A program made the translations under genes and the position numbers. The notes beneath the pieces were generated by a model, which had not been told where the DNA came from, made no database searches, and saw only the letters and a list, made by a program, of their open reading frames with translations. Source: Streptosporangium canum (GTDB lineage: Bacteria > Actinomycetota > Actinomycetes > Streptosporangiales > Streptosporangiaceae). From it: 64,000 bases of DNA. Shown here piece by piece: positions 16,900-26,008 of the stretch. Positions within the stretch are counted from its first letter, which is position 1, and every line of letters begins with the position of its first letter. Location of the stretch: NCBI RefSeq assembly GCF_900113865.1, contig NZ_FOQY01000027.1, positions 55,179 to 119,178 of the forward strand, read 5' to 3'.

Positions 16900-17304
16900 T
16901 CACCTCTTCCCGAGCAACTGGCTCGCCATCTGCTCCAGCACGCCCTGGAGGTCTCCCTCCAGATGCGCCTTCATCTGGTCGCCGGGGACCAGTGGTTCGA
17001 AGAGCTCGATGACCCGTTCCTGGGCCTTGGCCGCGGCGCGGTGGATGGTCTCCGCGATGGAGTCGGCCAGCTGGCGGGCGTCCGGTTTGCGGTAGATGCG
17101 GGGGTCGATGTCGAGCCTGACGAGGTCACCGCGCGCACCGACCGTCGCCGATATCAGCCCGTCGGGCGACTTCTCCGTCACCTGTACGGCTCGCGCCTCC
17201 TCGTGCAGCGCCGGAGCCTCGTCCTGCAGTCGCTTGAAGGTGGTCCGCAACTCGTCGGCGTAGGCCCGCATGCCCGCCACGTCCACCGGCTCGAACTGCT
17301 CCAC
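16900..17304 (-). CDS. YbaB/EbfC-like protein of the WXG100 locus
   Basis: 134 residues from GTG 17304, which follows GAGGGGG; a start 10 codons upstream is also open. An N-terminal helix (MRAYADELRTTFKRLQDEAPALHEEA) leads into strands with SPDGLISATVGARGDLVRLDI and a C-terminal helix (LADSIAETIHRAAAKAQERV). This is the YbaB/EbfC fold, whose founding members are nucleoid DNA-binding dimers. In actinobacteria, YbaB-like genes are common next to WXG100 genes, where DNA binding is doubtful. First gene of the YbaB-WXG100-giant transcription unit. Confidence 0.8.
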   Translation of the reverse strand: MEQFEPVDVAGMRAYADELRTTFKRLQDEAPALHEEARAVQVTEKSPDGLISATVGARGDLVRLDIDPRIYRKPDARQLADSIAETIHRAAAKAQERVIELFEPLVPGDQMKAHLEGDLQGVLEQMASQLLGKR

Positions 17305-17533
17305 GCCGCCCCCTCGCAACGCCGACGGGTTCACCCAGCAGCACCGCGCGACCCCGATTTAACACAGGCAACACCTGTAGTTAACTTCCTGGCATTTTGA
17401 CACTCCCGAACGATCTTCTGCAAGAGCTAGTTTCCCCACTAATCACGACAAAAGATCACACATCGGCCTACCTGACCAAGTTGTGACATAACACCACGCT
17501 TTTCCCTGGCTCGTCTCGGTGACCGGGGTGCCG
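17305..17533. promoter_or_regulatory. AT-rich promoter region upstream of the YbaB-WXG100-giant operon
   Basis: Bases 17360-17500 are far more AT-rich than either neighbour and lie directly upstream of the leftward operon. The inverted repeat ACAGG-TGTTG-CCTGT (17362-17376 on the minus strand) is a possible operator. A TTGCAG with 17-bp spacing to TCAAAA on the minus strand is a possible promoter. The upstream SseB-like pair ends at 17534, so this is an independent start point or readthrough zone. Confidence 0.45.
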
Positions 17534-17926
17534 TCACAGGGCCAGGAGCACGACGTTCTCGCGGATCCCGGCCACCTCGTGAACCGGGACCCAGCGCCGG
17601 TAGACGCCCCGCTCGACCCGCTCCATCCCCAGTTCGAGAGCGACCGGCACCAGCCCGCCGACGTACTCGACGAGCAGCTCGCCGTCGCGCTCGTCACATA
17701 TCTGGCACGTCACGCCGCGCCACTCGCCGACCGTCGTGACGGAGTAGACCGCCTGGCAGTCCTCGGCCGGCACCGGCCGGACGTGGCAGCCCGGCGCCTG
17801 CTCCTCGAAGCCCTCCGCAGGCTCGGAGCTCCGCAGCCGGATCCACAGCCGGTCCGGATGCTGGTCGAGGCCGGCGGGATACTCGACCCCCTGCCAGCGG
17901 GCCCGGTAAAAGTGCCGCCTCGTCAC
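17534..17926 (-). CDS. Unknown protein coupled to the SseB-like gene
   Basis: 130 residues beginning with GTG 17926, which overlaps the stop of the SseB-like gene as GTGA. The product starts VTRRHFYRARWQGVEYPAG and has several strand-like segments (LWIRLRSS, CHVRPVPAEDC, VYSVTTVGEWRGVTCQICDE, LLVEYVGGLVPVALELGMER). Three of its cysteines could pair or bind metal. No family is recognised. Coupled translation and shared orientation suggest it works with the SseB-like protein. Confidence 0.7.
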   Translation of the reverse strand: MTRRHFYRARWQGVEYPAGLDQHPDRLWIRLRSSEPAEGFEEQAPGCHVRPVPAEDCQAVYSVTTVGEWRGVTCQICDERDGELLVEYVGGLVPVALELGMERVERGVYRRWVPVHEVAGIRENVVLLAL

Positions 17927-18858
17927 AGGCCCTCCGGCCCGGTCTCCTGGTCGGGAGCGTCGGCCGGCGCGTCGGGGACCAGCATCCACTGCCCTGAATC
18001 GCCGTCGTACATCGCGAGCCGGCGCTCGACCCCTTCTATGGTCAGCTCGCTGATCTCGGCGCCGTACGGCAGCTCGACCCCGTCGACCTTGTACTCGCGG
18101 ATCAGCTGGTCGACGTTGGGCACCAGCCCCATGCCGACGAACGGAGGCTCCTCGATCACCCACCCGCCCACCGCGGCCATGGTCTCCTCGTCGACGCCGC
18201 CGTACGGGGTGCGGTAGAGGTCCGGTCCGACCGCGTACCACCGCAGGATGAGGACGGACCCCTCGTCGGTCATCATCTCCTCGGCGGACTGCCCCAGCGC
18301 GTCCACCAGCACGGTCGGAGTCGCGATATGCGCGACGTCCAGAGCGTGGTGGCAGTAACCGGAGACCCGGGACCCGCCGTCGGCGAGGTAGGCGTAGGCG
18401 TCGCGGGGCCGGAGCAGCTTCTGCACGACCGCCACTCCGGACTCCGGCTCGGCCTCGCGGTCCTGGACCAGCGACGGCACCGCGAGCCTGGCCACCGCGC
18501 CGGACTCCAGGAAGAAGTGGACCGGAAGGCCGGGATTGACCGCCAGCCCCCAGCGCAGGTCGGGCCAGGCGGCCGCCAGATCGAGCAGCGAGACGACCCG
18601 GCAGTGCCGGATGGCGCCGCCGGTCCCGGCCCGCATCGCCTCGATCGAGGTGTAGACCAGCAGCCAGGTCCGCTCGTCGTCGGCCTCGACCGGCCAGACG
18701 GCCGGTTCGCGCCCCTCCGCCGCGGCCGGAGTGATCGGCAGCGCGAATTCCGCATGCCGCAGCATGCTCAGGCAGAGGACGAGATCACCGGCCGCGAACG
18801 CCGACCCCAGATACTCCTCGAACGCGTTCGCCGGCTCCCATTCCCGCACGGCGACCAC
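17923..18858 (-). CDS. SseB-family protein
   Basis: 311 residues. The N terminus has the SseB N-terminal domain pattern: PANAFEEYLGSAFAAGDLVL, then LPITPA, WLLVYTSIEAMRAG and LAVNPGLPVHFFLESGAVARL. SseB-like proteins are soluble, of unclear biochemistry, and in actinobacteria often occur near WXG100/type VII genes. The C-terminal half (about 150-311) is not recognised in detail. The GTG start at 18858 is used here, with GTG three codons later as an alternative. It heads the leftward locus and is coupled to the next gene by a GTGA overlap. Confidence 0.7.
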   Translation of the reverse strand: MVAVREWEPANAFEEYLGSAFAAGDLVLCLSMLRHAEFALPITPAAAEGREPAVWPVEADDERTWLLVYTSIEAMRAGTGGAIRHCRVVSLLDLAAAWPDLRWGLAVNPGLPVHFFLESGAVARLAVPSLVQDREAEPESGVAVVQKLLRPRDAYAYLADGGSRVSGYCHHALDVAHIATPTVLVDALGQSAEEMMTDEGSVLILRWYAVGPDLYRTPYGGVDEETMAAVGGWVIEEPPFVGMGLVPNVDQLIREYKVDGVELPYGAEISELTIEGVERRLAMYDGDSGQWMLVPDAPADAPDQETGPEGL

Positions 18859-19027
18859 CCTAAGGTGTCACGTGCCGAGGCGGCGGACGGGCCTCCGGCA
18901 CGCCGGGCGGACGCGCTGCTCACCCGCACGCCGTACGCCGCCGGCGACGGCTCCCGGCGGGCCGGCGGGGTGGCGGGGTGGCCGGCGGCCCGTCCGCCAG
19001 TCTCCGGAATTCGCAAACGTTGCCAGG

Positions 19028-19834
19028 TCACGGGCTCCTGCGGGCGAGGACCGAGTGGACGGCGAACGAGACCGCCCTGAACCCCGGGTCCGCCATGACG
19101 GCCCGGACGTCCCCGAGCTGGGGCCTGGTCATGCCCGCCTCCAGGAAGCGCTCCTCCAGATGGAGGCTGTTGCTGGTGAGCAGGCCGATCCCGGCGGAGC
19201 CCGGACCCCACACCTCGATCCGGCACTGGGGGTCGACGTCGACCAGGCCCGCCTCGCGCATCGCCTGCGCGGCGGACGCACCCCAGGTGGGATCGCTGCC
19301 GGCGGCGCCCAGCACCCGGGCCATGGCGGCGATGTAGGTCTCGTACAGCTCCCGCGCCCGCCGGTCGGGGGTGAGCAGCGGCGCCCAGTGGCTGATGTCG
19401 ATCTCGTCGACCTGGAGCCGGCCTCCCGGCCGCAGTGCGGCGCGCAGGCGCTCCAGCACCCGTTGCCGTTGGGGCAGATGGCTCAGCACGAGCCGGGCGT
19501 GGATCAGGTCGAACTCGTCCGGCGGTAGCGGGTCGTCGACGATGTCGTGCTTGACGACGGTGAGGCCGGGACGGGCGGGGATGAGGCCGGGCTTGATGTC
19601 GGTGGCCAGCACACGGCCGGTCGGCGCCACCCGTTCGGCCAGCCACAGCGCCACGCTGCCGCCCCCCGCTCCGACCTCCAGGCAGTTCCAGCCGTCGGTG
19701 ACGCCGGTCTGCCCGAGCCGTTCGGTGGTCAGCGGGTCGAGGAGTTCGGCCAGATACCGGTGCTGGTCGGCGGAGTGGGTCCCGTCGTTGTCGAAGACGT
19801 ATTCGGACGTGATCGCAGAGCTCTGCCCGGTCAC
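19028..19834 (-). CDS. SAM-dependent methyltransferase (class I)
   Basis: 268 residues with a class I fold: motif I CLEVGAGGGSVALWLAE at about residues 51-67, the acidic loop VLATDIKPG, motif III around FDLIHARLVLSHLP and LRPGGRLQVDE. The GTG start at 19834 follows GGAAGGGAA. It belongs to the broad ubiE/COQ5-like group that modifies small molecules; substrate unknown. It is divergent from poxB across 193 bp. Confidence 0.85.
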   Translation of the reverse strand: MTGQSSAITSEYVFDNDGTHSADQHRYLAELLDPLTTERLGQTGVTDGWNCLEVGAGGGSVALWLAERVAPTGRVLATDIKPGLIPARPGLTVVKHDIVDDPLPPDEFDLIHARLVLSHLPQRQRVLERLRAALRPGGRLQVDEIDISHWAPLLTPDRRARELYETYIAAMARVLGAAGSDPTWGASAAQAMREAGLVDVDPQCRIEVWGPGSAGIGLLTSNSLHLEERFLEAGMTRPQLGDVRAVMADPGFRAVSFAVHSVLARRSP

Positions 19835-20027
19835 GCACTTCCCTTCCCGAGGAACGTATGATCTCGCCCTCGCATGCTAGGCGTTGACCACCCGGGGCGT
19901 GCGGCTTTGCCCCTGCGGCCGGATCGGCGCGGTGAGGTCTCCCGCCGGCCGATCGACCGCCTCCCGGGGGAGTGACTCGGCGAAATCCGGTGAGGTACCC
20001 CGATGACGCGATAGGCGAGGGGGGACC

Positions 20028-21761
20028 ATGGGCACCGTTGCGGAGCAGTTCATCGAGGTGTTGCGGCAGGCCGGGGTGGAGCGGGTCTACGGGGTGGTGG
20101 GCGACAGCCTGAACCCGGTCGTGGACGCGATCCGCAAGACCGCCGGCATCGAGTGGGTGCACGTGCGCAACGAGGAGGCGGGGGCGTTCGCCGCCGCGGC
20201 CGAGGCGCAGGTCACCGGCCGTCTGGCGGTCTGCGCGGGGAGCTGCGGGCCCGGCAACACGCATCTGCTCCAGGGTCTCTACGACGCCCACCGGAGCGGC
20301 GCCCCGGTGCTCGCCCTGGCATCGCACATCGCCGGCGCGCAGATCGGCACGGGGTTCTTCCAGGAGACCCACCCGGACCGCCAGTTCGTGGACTGCAGCG
20401 GCTACTGCGAGATGATCGGCAGCGCCGAGCAGATGCCCCGGGTGCTGCGCATCGCCGTCCAGCACGCCATCGGCCACAGCGGCGTCGCCGTCGTGGTGCT
20501 CCCCGGCGATGTGGCGGACATGCCGGCCGCGCACGGCACCGGCACCCACGGGTTCCTCACCCGGCAGGGCACGGTCCGGCCCCCTTCCGACCAGGTGGCG
20601 CAGCTGGCCACGGCGCTGAACAGCGCGGAGAAGGTGATGCTGTTCTGCGGCGCCGGGGTGCGCCGCGCGCACGAGGAGGTCATGTCGCTGGCCGCGCGCA
20701 CGCTGGCCCCGGTCGGGCACGCGCTGCGCGGCAAGGAGTGGATCCAGTACGACAACCCGTACGACGTGGGGATGAGCGGGCTGCTCGGCTACGGCGCGTG
20801 CTACGACGCCATGCAGGAGGCCGACCTGGTGGTGCTGCTCGGCACCGACTTCCCCTACGACGACTTCCTGCCGGGTAAGCGGACGGTCCAGATCGACCAC
20901 GACCCCGCGCAGCTGGGCCGCAGGACCCCGCTGGAGCTGGCCGTGCACGGCGACGTCAGCGAGACGCTGCTCGCGGTGCTGCCTCAGGTCGCGCGGAAGA
21001 CGGACCGGCGCTACCTCGACAAGATGCTGTCCAAGCACGTGAAGACGCTGGACAACGTCGTGAACGCCTACACCCGCGACATCGAGCACCACACGCCGAT
21101 CCATCCGGAGTACGTGGCGAGCGTCGTGGACGAGCTCGCCGCCGACGACGCGGTGTTCACCGTGGACACCGGCATGTGCAACGTCTGGGCGGCGCGCTAC
21201 CTCACCCCCAACGGCCGTCGCAGGGTGATCGGCTCCTTCAAGCACGGGAGCATGGCCAACGCGCTCCCGCACGCCATCGGCGCGCAGTTCGCCGACCGCG
21301 GGCGGCAGGTCGTCTCGCTCTCCGGCGACGGCGGGCTCGGCATGCTCATGGGCGAGCTCCTCACCGCCCGGATGTACGACCTGCCCGTCAAGATCGTGGT
21401 TTTCAACAACTCCTCGCTCGGCATGGTGAAGCTGGAGATGCTGGTCGACGGGCTGCTCGACTTCGGCACCGACGTCGCGCCCGTCGACTACGCGGCGATC
21501 GCCGCCGCGATCGGGCTGGGGTCGGTCCGGGTCGAGAAGCCCACGCAGGTCCGCGAGGCGCTGGCCACCGCCTTCGCGGCGCCGGGGCCGTACCTGGTGG
21601 ACGTGGTCACCGACCCCGACGTGCTCTCCATGCCGCCGCGCATCACCGCCAAGCAGGTCAAGGGGTTCGCGCTGGGGGCGGGGAAGGTCGTGCTGACCGG
21701 CGGGGTGGGACGCATGATCGACATGGCCAGGGCGAACCTGCGGAACATCCCGCGACCGTGA
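20028..21761 (+). CDS. poxB: Pyruvate oxidase / pyruvate dehydrogenase (quinone)
   Basis: 577 residues, the normal length for PoxB. Three domains: ThDP Pyr (1-180, with the ThDP-activating glutamate in NEEAGAF near residue 49), a central FAD domain, and a ThDP PP domain with GDGGLGMLMGE near residue 432 followed by FNNSSLG. It oxidatively decarboxylates pyruvate to acetate and CO2 and passes electrons to quinone at the membrane. E. coli-type membrane-binding C termini are amphipathic; here the end (GRMIDMARANLRNIPRP) could be a short one. The stop lies inside the first unit of a 24-bp tandem repeat. Confidence 0.93.
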   Translation: MGTVAEQFIEVLRQAGVERVYGVVGDSLNPVVDAIRKTAGIEWVHVRNEEAGAFAAAAEAQVTGRLAVCAGSCGPGNTHLLQGLYDAHRSGAPVLALASHIAGAQIGTGFFQETHPDRQFVDCSGYCEMIGSAEQMPRVLRIAVQHAIGHSGVAVVVLPGDVADMPAAHGTGTHGFLTRQGTVRPPSDQVAQLATALNSAEKVMLFCGAGVRRAHEEVMSLAARTLAPVGHALRGKEWIQYDNPYDVGMSGLLGYGACYDAMQEADLVVLLGTDFPYDDFLPGKRTVQIDHDPAQLGRRTPLELAVHGDVSETLLAVLPQVARKTDRRYLDKMLSKHVKTLDNVVNAYTRDIEHHTPIHPEYVASVVDELAADDAVFTVDTGMCNVWAARYLTPNGRRRVIGSFKHGSMANALPHAIGAQFADRGRQVVSLSGDGGLGMLMGELLTARMYDLPVKIVVFNNSSLGMVKLEMLVDGLLDFGTDVAPVDYAAIAAAIGLGSVRVEKPTQVREALATAFAAPGPYLVDVVTDPDVLSMPPRITAKQVKGFALGAGKVVLTGGVGRMIDMARANLRNIPRP

Positions 21762-21828
21762 GCACGGCCGGAAGCACGACCGTGAGCGCGGCCGGAAGCA
21801 CGACCGTGAGCACGGCCGGAAGCACCGC
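21757..21828. repeat. 24-bp tandem repeat, three units, spanning the poxB stop
   Basis: Three head-to-tail units at 21757-21780, 21781-21804 and 21805-21828, each starting CGTGAGCRCGGCCGGAAGCA. Units differ by one to three bases. The poxB TGA is inside unit 1, so unit loss or gain would not change the protein. A transcript could fold through repeated CCGGAAG; a terminator role is possible. Confidence 0.8.
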
Positions 21829-21913
21829 CGGGACATGGACGTGCCGCCTCCCCGCGCCGGGGGGCCTGAGCGCACCGCGCCCGTGAGCGCGCCGGGTACG
21901 GCAAGCTGACGGG

Positions 21914-22990
21914 GTGAGCAAACTTGAGCGCCGGATCGTGGAGGCGGCGGAGGCCGCGCTCGCGCAGCGGAAATACGTCACCGCGATCGACGTGCTGACC
22001 GGGGTCCGCTGGCTGCACGCCCGGCACGTGGACACCTGGCGGCAGGGCCGGGTCGCCGCGCTGGAGGAGCTCGCGGCCGTGGACGGCGCGAAGATGGCCG
22101 ACGCGGTGGCCGCGCTCCGGCGCTGGGCACTGGCCAAGGGGCTCACCCCGAGCGAGACCGCCTACGTGTCCGGCGGCCGGGACCGGGGAGAGCTGCGGTT
22201 CGTCGCCGGCGGGGACGACAGCGCCTTCCGGGTCCACTGGATCTCGCCGGACATGAGCGAGGCCCGACGGCGGCAGCTCGCCGAACGGCAGAGCAAGGCT
22301 CCCGATCTGGTGGTGGTGGAGGCGCAGCAGTCCTGGGAGTGCGCGGGCTGCGGCGACACCGGCCCCCACCTCATCATGGAGAACGCCGGACCGCACTGCC
22401 TGACCTGCGCGGACATGGACCACCTCGCCTTCCTGCCCTCGGGCGACGCGGCTCTCAGCCGGCGGGCTAAGAAGGAGAGCGGGCTGGCCGCCGTCGTGGT
22501 CAGGTTCAACCCGCGCCGCAAGCGCTACGAGCGGCGGGGCATCCTCGTCGAGGAGGCCGCGCTGGCGCTGGCCGAGGAGCGGTGCCTGGCCGACGAGGAG
22601 GTACGGCTACGCCGCCGCGAGCGGGACCGGGAGCGGCGGGCCGGCGAGGACGTGGAGTTCCAGGCCGGGATGGCCATGGAGATCACCCGGATGTTCCCCG
22701 GCTGCCCGCCCGAGCGTGCCGAGGAGATCGCCCGGCACGCCGGTCAGCGGGGCAGCGGCCGGGTGGGCCGTACCGCCGCCGCCAGGGTGTTCGACGCGAA
22801 CGCGATCACGCTGGCGGTGGTCGCCTCGGTGCGGCACCTCGACACCGACTACGACCGGCTGCTGATGTCGGGGGTGCCCCGTGCCGAGGCCAGGGACCGG
22901 ATCCGGACGGCCATCGACCGGGTCCTCGACCGGTGGCGCACGGCTGCCGGCGCCCCCGCGCACGATCGGCCCCATGGAGAAACGGCGTGA
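21914..22990 (+). CDS. DUF2293-like protein with a Cys4 zinc motif
   Basis: 358 residues. After a helical N terminus, a zinc-binding-type Cys cluster (WECAGCGDTG and HCLTCADMDH) lies near residues 139-166. The C-terminal part FPGCPPERAEEIARHA...GRVGRT...LAVVASVRHLDTDYDRLL resembles the DUF2293 domain of streptomycetes and fungi. A basic run (RRRERDRERRAG) precedes it. Function unknown; the basic run and zinc motif would fit nucleic acid binding. The GTG start at 21914 has only a weak ribosome site. It stands alone between poxB and a secreted protein gene. Confidence 0.75.
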   Translation: MSKLERRIVEAAEAALAQRKYVTAIDVLTGVRWLHARHVDTWRQGRVAALEELAAVDGAKMADAVAALRRWALAKGLTPSETAYVSGGRDRGELRFVAGGDDSAFRVHWISPDMSEARRRQLAERQSKAPDLVVVEAQQSWECAGCGDTGPHLIMENAGPHCLTCADMDHLAFLPSGDAALSRRAKKESGLAAVVVRFNPRRKRYERRGILVEEAALALAEERCLADEEVRLRRRERDRERRAGEDVEFQAGMAMEITRMFPGCPPERAEEIARHAGQRGSGRVGRTAAARVFDANAITLAVVASVRHLDTDYDRLLMSGVPRAEARDRIRTAIDRVLDRWRTAAGAPAHDRPHGETA

Positions 22991-23248
22991 GGCCGTCCCC
23001 GCCGCCGCGCCGGAGGTTCCCGGCCGGATCAGACCGCAGAATGCCGGACGACTCGGCATAGAAACCTTTTCACCGGCACTTTCCCTTTTTAGGGGACTGC
23101 GGGGCGGCGTGGCATCACAAGGCTCTCATCCACGACTGTAAGCATCCTTACTGTCACGTTGAGTTACTCGACGGGCGAGTATGGGCCGCATTCCGGCCAG
23201 CGAGTCAGTCGCGGCCGCGCGCCGCGTTCCGAAAGGAACGGAATCTCT
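22991..23248. promoter_or_regulatory. Intergenic promoter region of the secreted-protein gene
   Basis: 258 bp without a gene. Bases 23060-23175 are relatively AT-rich and likely hold the promoter. The inverted repeat CGTTCC-GAAA-GGAACG (23224-23239) covers the GAAAGGAA ribosome site of the next gene and could hide it in a small hairpin. Confidence 0.45.
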
Positions 23249-24064
23249 ATGTTCACGCCCAATCCCCGAATGAACGTCACGACCGCGCACATCCGGCCGA
23301 CGAGGCGCCGTCCGTCCGCGGGGGCGGTGACGCTGACCCTGGCCGGGTCCCTCGCCATCGCTCTCACCGCCACCGTCTCCGCCTCCGCCGTCACCTCTCC
23401 GTCCCAGGGAATCCTGGCCGCCGCGACCCGCTCCTCCACCCCCAATCCCCCTCCGGTCCCCTTTAAACACTCGATCAGGGATGAGGCCGACAGGAAGTGC
23501 TCGCCCAGGAACTTCTTCAGGTTCCACGACTTCGAGCCCAGGAACTTCTTCGTCCCCCGCACCCACTTCATCGACGGTCCCGGCGGCACGATGACGGCGA
23601 CGGTCAGGCGGCAGCACCGCGTCTACTTCGAGGTCGAGATCGAAAGGGAGAAGAACTCCGAGATCGACAGGGACAAGGCCAGGAGCAGGAGCAGGACCAC
23701 CACCACCACCACCGCCCCGAACGCCGCCGGCACGACCACCGCCGACGCGAACACCACCGACGCCGTGGACACGAGGAACCTGATCCGCCGGCTGCGCAAC
23801 AACGTGAACCCCCTGCTCGCCGAGGAGCTCATCGTCGAGGCCGGGCACGACTACACGCAGGAGATCAGCGACGGCATGTACGGCAACATGTGGTACCGCG
23901 TCTTCGGCTACCGGGTCGGCTTCGCCCAGTGGCGCGAGCTCAGCGACTGCACCCGGCACAAGGTCGTCACCGGGATCGCGAGCGTCCCCGCGAGGGTGGA
24001 GGGCTGGCGCTACTGGGAGACCAAGCACCCGATGTACAAGGGACGCAAGCTGTCCGAGAAATAG
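23249..24064 (+). CDS. Secreted hypothetical protein with charged and Thr-rich segments
   Basis: 271 residues from ATG 23249, preceded by GAAAGGAACGGAA. A twin-basic N region (RPTRRRPSAG) and hydrophobic core (VTLTLAGSLAIALTATVSASA) form a signal peptide with probable cleavage after ASA-V. The mature part has two PRNFF words, a highly charged run (EIEREKNSEIDRDKARSRSR), a Thr run and a C-terminal folded-looking part with HDYTQEISDGMYGNMWYRVF. It has two cysteines. No family is recognised. Confidence 0.65.
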   Translation: MFTPNPRMNVTTAHIRPTRRRPSAGAVTLTLAGSLAIALTATVSASAVTSPSQGILAAATRSSTPNPPPVPFKHSIRDEADRKCSPRNFFRFHDFEPRNFFVPRTHFIDGPGGTMTATVRRQHRVYFEVEIEREKNSEIDRDKARSRSRTTTTTTAPNAAGTTTADANTTDAVDTRNLIRRLRNNVNPLLAEELIVEAGHDYTQEISDGMYGNMWYRVFGYRVGFAQWRELSDCTRHKVVTGIASVPARVEGWRYWETKHPMYKGRKLSEK

Positions 24065-24223
24065 GGCACACCGGCCGTGACCGCGGAGGTCGCCGGCGTG
24101 GAACGGGCGACTGCCTGAGCGTCGGATGACGCCAAGCGCCTTGCGGGCGCGCTCATCCCACGCGTCCGGGGAGTCCCCTCGGTCACCCGGCCGGGAGCGG
24201 GAGTGCCCCGGCCGGGTGCGGCG

Positions 24224-26008
24224 TCACCGGGCGCTGGTGCGGAACGGCTTGGCCGGCTTGCCCAGGTTGGGGGTGCCGAGCAGCTTCTTCGAGGAGATCG
24301 CGTAGATGCCGTCGTTGGTGAAGACCCAGGCGATCTTGCGGTCCCATTCGACGTAGGTGCCGTGGGTCTGGTTGCCCAGGGCGTAGTCGGGCACCCCCTT
24401 GGCGAAGCCCGCCGGGACGAACTGCGCGACGATCTTCGGGTGCTTCGGGTCGCGGGTGTCGAAGAACTGCACGCCCGCGTTGTAGAACGCGTACGGCAGC
24501 AGGCCCTGCCTGGGCTCGCCGGGCGAGGTGTAGTAGCCCGAGCGCTTGGGGCCGAAGCTGCCGCCGCGCTGGCAGTAGTCGCCGAACGGGGCCGCCGCGG
24601 CGGGCTCGGGCCGGGGCAGGGCGCCGACGATGCGGGGCTTGGCCGGGTCGCGGACGTCGATCTGGAAGATGTCCTTGTAGGGCTCGTGGCAGTCCTCGCC
24701 CAGCGGGTAGCCGGAGACGTAGATCATGCCGGTCTTCTCGAACTGGGAGACGTCCACGTTGTCCGCCTCGGTGCCGCCGACCGACATGGGCAGGTCCAGG
24801 TGGGAGACCTCGGTCATCTTGGCCGGGTTGGAGATGTCCAGCACCGACAGGCCGTAGCCGCCCAGGGCCGCGAAGCCGTACTTGCCGCCCTCCTCGACCG
24901 GCTTGGGGATGAACAGCGGCATGCGCGCGCCCATCCAGGAGGTCTGGTTGCCGCAGCGCGGGTTCTTGGCGTAGTCGGCGGACTCGCCGGCGACCTGGCC
25001 CTTCCGGTGCCACTCACCGATCTTCTTCGGCCTGGCCGGGTCGGACATGTCGTAGGCCTGGTAGCCGGCCGAGTACAGGTAGGTGGGCACCTCGGTGTTG
25101 CTCCAGGTGTCCAGCGGCGCGGCGGCGACGAACATGTACTTGCCGCCGGTCCAGTACGGCACGTCCAGCGAGCCCGAGCCCTGCTGCGGCCCGTCGACCG
25201 GCGCGTTCAGCGGGTCGGCCGCCGAGCCGTCGGTGGTGACGGTGGCCAGCAGCTTCCAGTCCTTCTTGCGCGGGCCGTCGAGCCGGTAGACCTTGAAGCC
25301 CTTGAAGCTCGTGGTCTCACGGAGCTTCTCGACGCCCTCGGCGTTGTGGAACTTGGAGTGCTCCACCGAGTCGCCCAGCTCGCCGACCTGGCGCTTCTGC
25401 TCGAAGCTCTGGACCATGACGTAGGCGCCGAGCTTGGTGTTCCACTGGATGGTGGAGGCGCCCCAGTAATCGTGGGCCTTCCAGTCCTTGCCGTCCTTGA
25501 GCTCGACGTTCTCGCCGTACTCGGCCTTGATGTCGTTGCGGCTGAGCGACTCGACGATCTTGACCTTCCTGACGTCGGTCACGTCGTAGACGCGGCCCTC
25601 GCTCCGGTCGTACTGGAACAGGTAGCGGCGGCCGTCGAAGTCGACGATGTTCTGCCAGCTGTGGAAGTAGTCCGGGGTGAACTCGGCGCCCCGGTAGGCG
25701 GCCTCCAGCTTGATCGGGCCTTCCAGGTAGGACTTCGGGTCGTAGCCCTTGGTCTTCCCGAACAGGTCCTGGGCGCCGCCGGGGAAGGAGAAGCGCTCCT
25801 CGCCAGCCGGGGTCAGGGAGGGGTGCCGGAAGGTGCCGTCGAGCTGCATGCCGTACGTGCCGGCCTGGGGGTCGGCCGGGCGGCGGTCACCGCAGACGGA
25901 GGGGATGTTCGGATCGTCGGGGGCCGCTGCCCGCACCGCCGTACCGGAGGCGAGGACGAGACCCGCGACGCCGGAGGTGATCAGGGCATGCCGGAGGAAG
26001 TGGCGCAT
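24224..26008 (-). CDS. Secreted LVIVD-repeat (beta-propeller-like) protein
   Basis: 594 residues from ATG 26008. A signal peptide (MRHFLRHALITSGVAGLVLA) ends near AVRAAA. The mature protein carries repeated YxxDxSNPxxPxxI-type words: VYDVTDVRKVKIVESL, AYDMSDPARPKKIGEW, VLDISNPAKMTEVSHL, QIDVRDPAKPRIVGAL and FFDTRDPKHPKIVAQF, at roughly one-blade intervals. This is typical of LVIVD repeats, thought to form a beta-propeller. Biochemical role unknown. Its upstream region carries two inverted GTTCC-N7-GGAAC sites shared with the IclR gene, so it may belong to the aromatic catabolism regulon. Confidence 0.85.
   Translation of the reverse strand: MRHFLRHALITSGVAGLVLASGTAVRAAAPDDPNIPSVCGDRRPADPQAGTYGMQLDGTFRHPSLTPAGEERFSFPGGAQDLFGKTKGYDPKSYLEGPIKLEAAYRGAEFTPDYFHSWQNIVDFDGRRYLFQYDRSEGRVYDVTDVRKVKIVESLSRNDIKAEYGENVELKDGKDWKAHDYWGASTIQWNTKLGAYVMVQSFEQKRQVGELGDSVEHSKFHNAEGVEKLRETTSFKGFKVYRLDGPRKKDWKLLATVTTDGSAADPLNAPVDGPQQGSGSLDVPYWTGGKYMFVAAAPLDTWSNTEVPTYLYSAGYQAYDMSDPARPKKIGEWHRKGQVAGESADYAKNPRCGNQTSWMGARMPLFIPKPVEEGGKYGFAALGGYGLSVLDISNPAKMTEVSHLDLPMSVGGTEADNVDVSQFEKTGMIYVSGYPLGEDCHEPYKDIFQIDVRDPAKPRIVGALPRPEPAAAAPFGDYCQRGGSFGPKRSGYYTSPGEPRQGLLPYAFYNAGVQFFDTRDPKHPKIVAQFVPAGFAKGVPDYALGNQTHGTYVEWDRKIAWVFTNDGIYAISSKKLLGTPNLGKPAKPFRTSAR

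Noticed and set aside
18768..21875. A 1,035-codon minus-strand frame covering the methyltransferase and poxB genes
   Set aside because: It runs antisense to poxB, which has complete catalytic motifs; its composition is that of a shadow frame.
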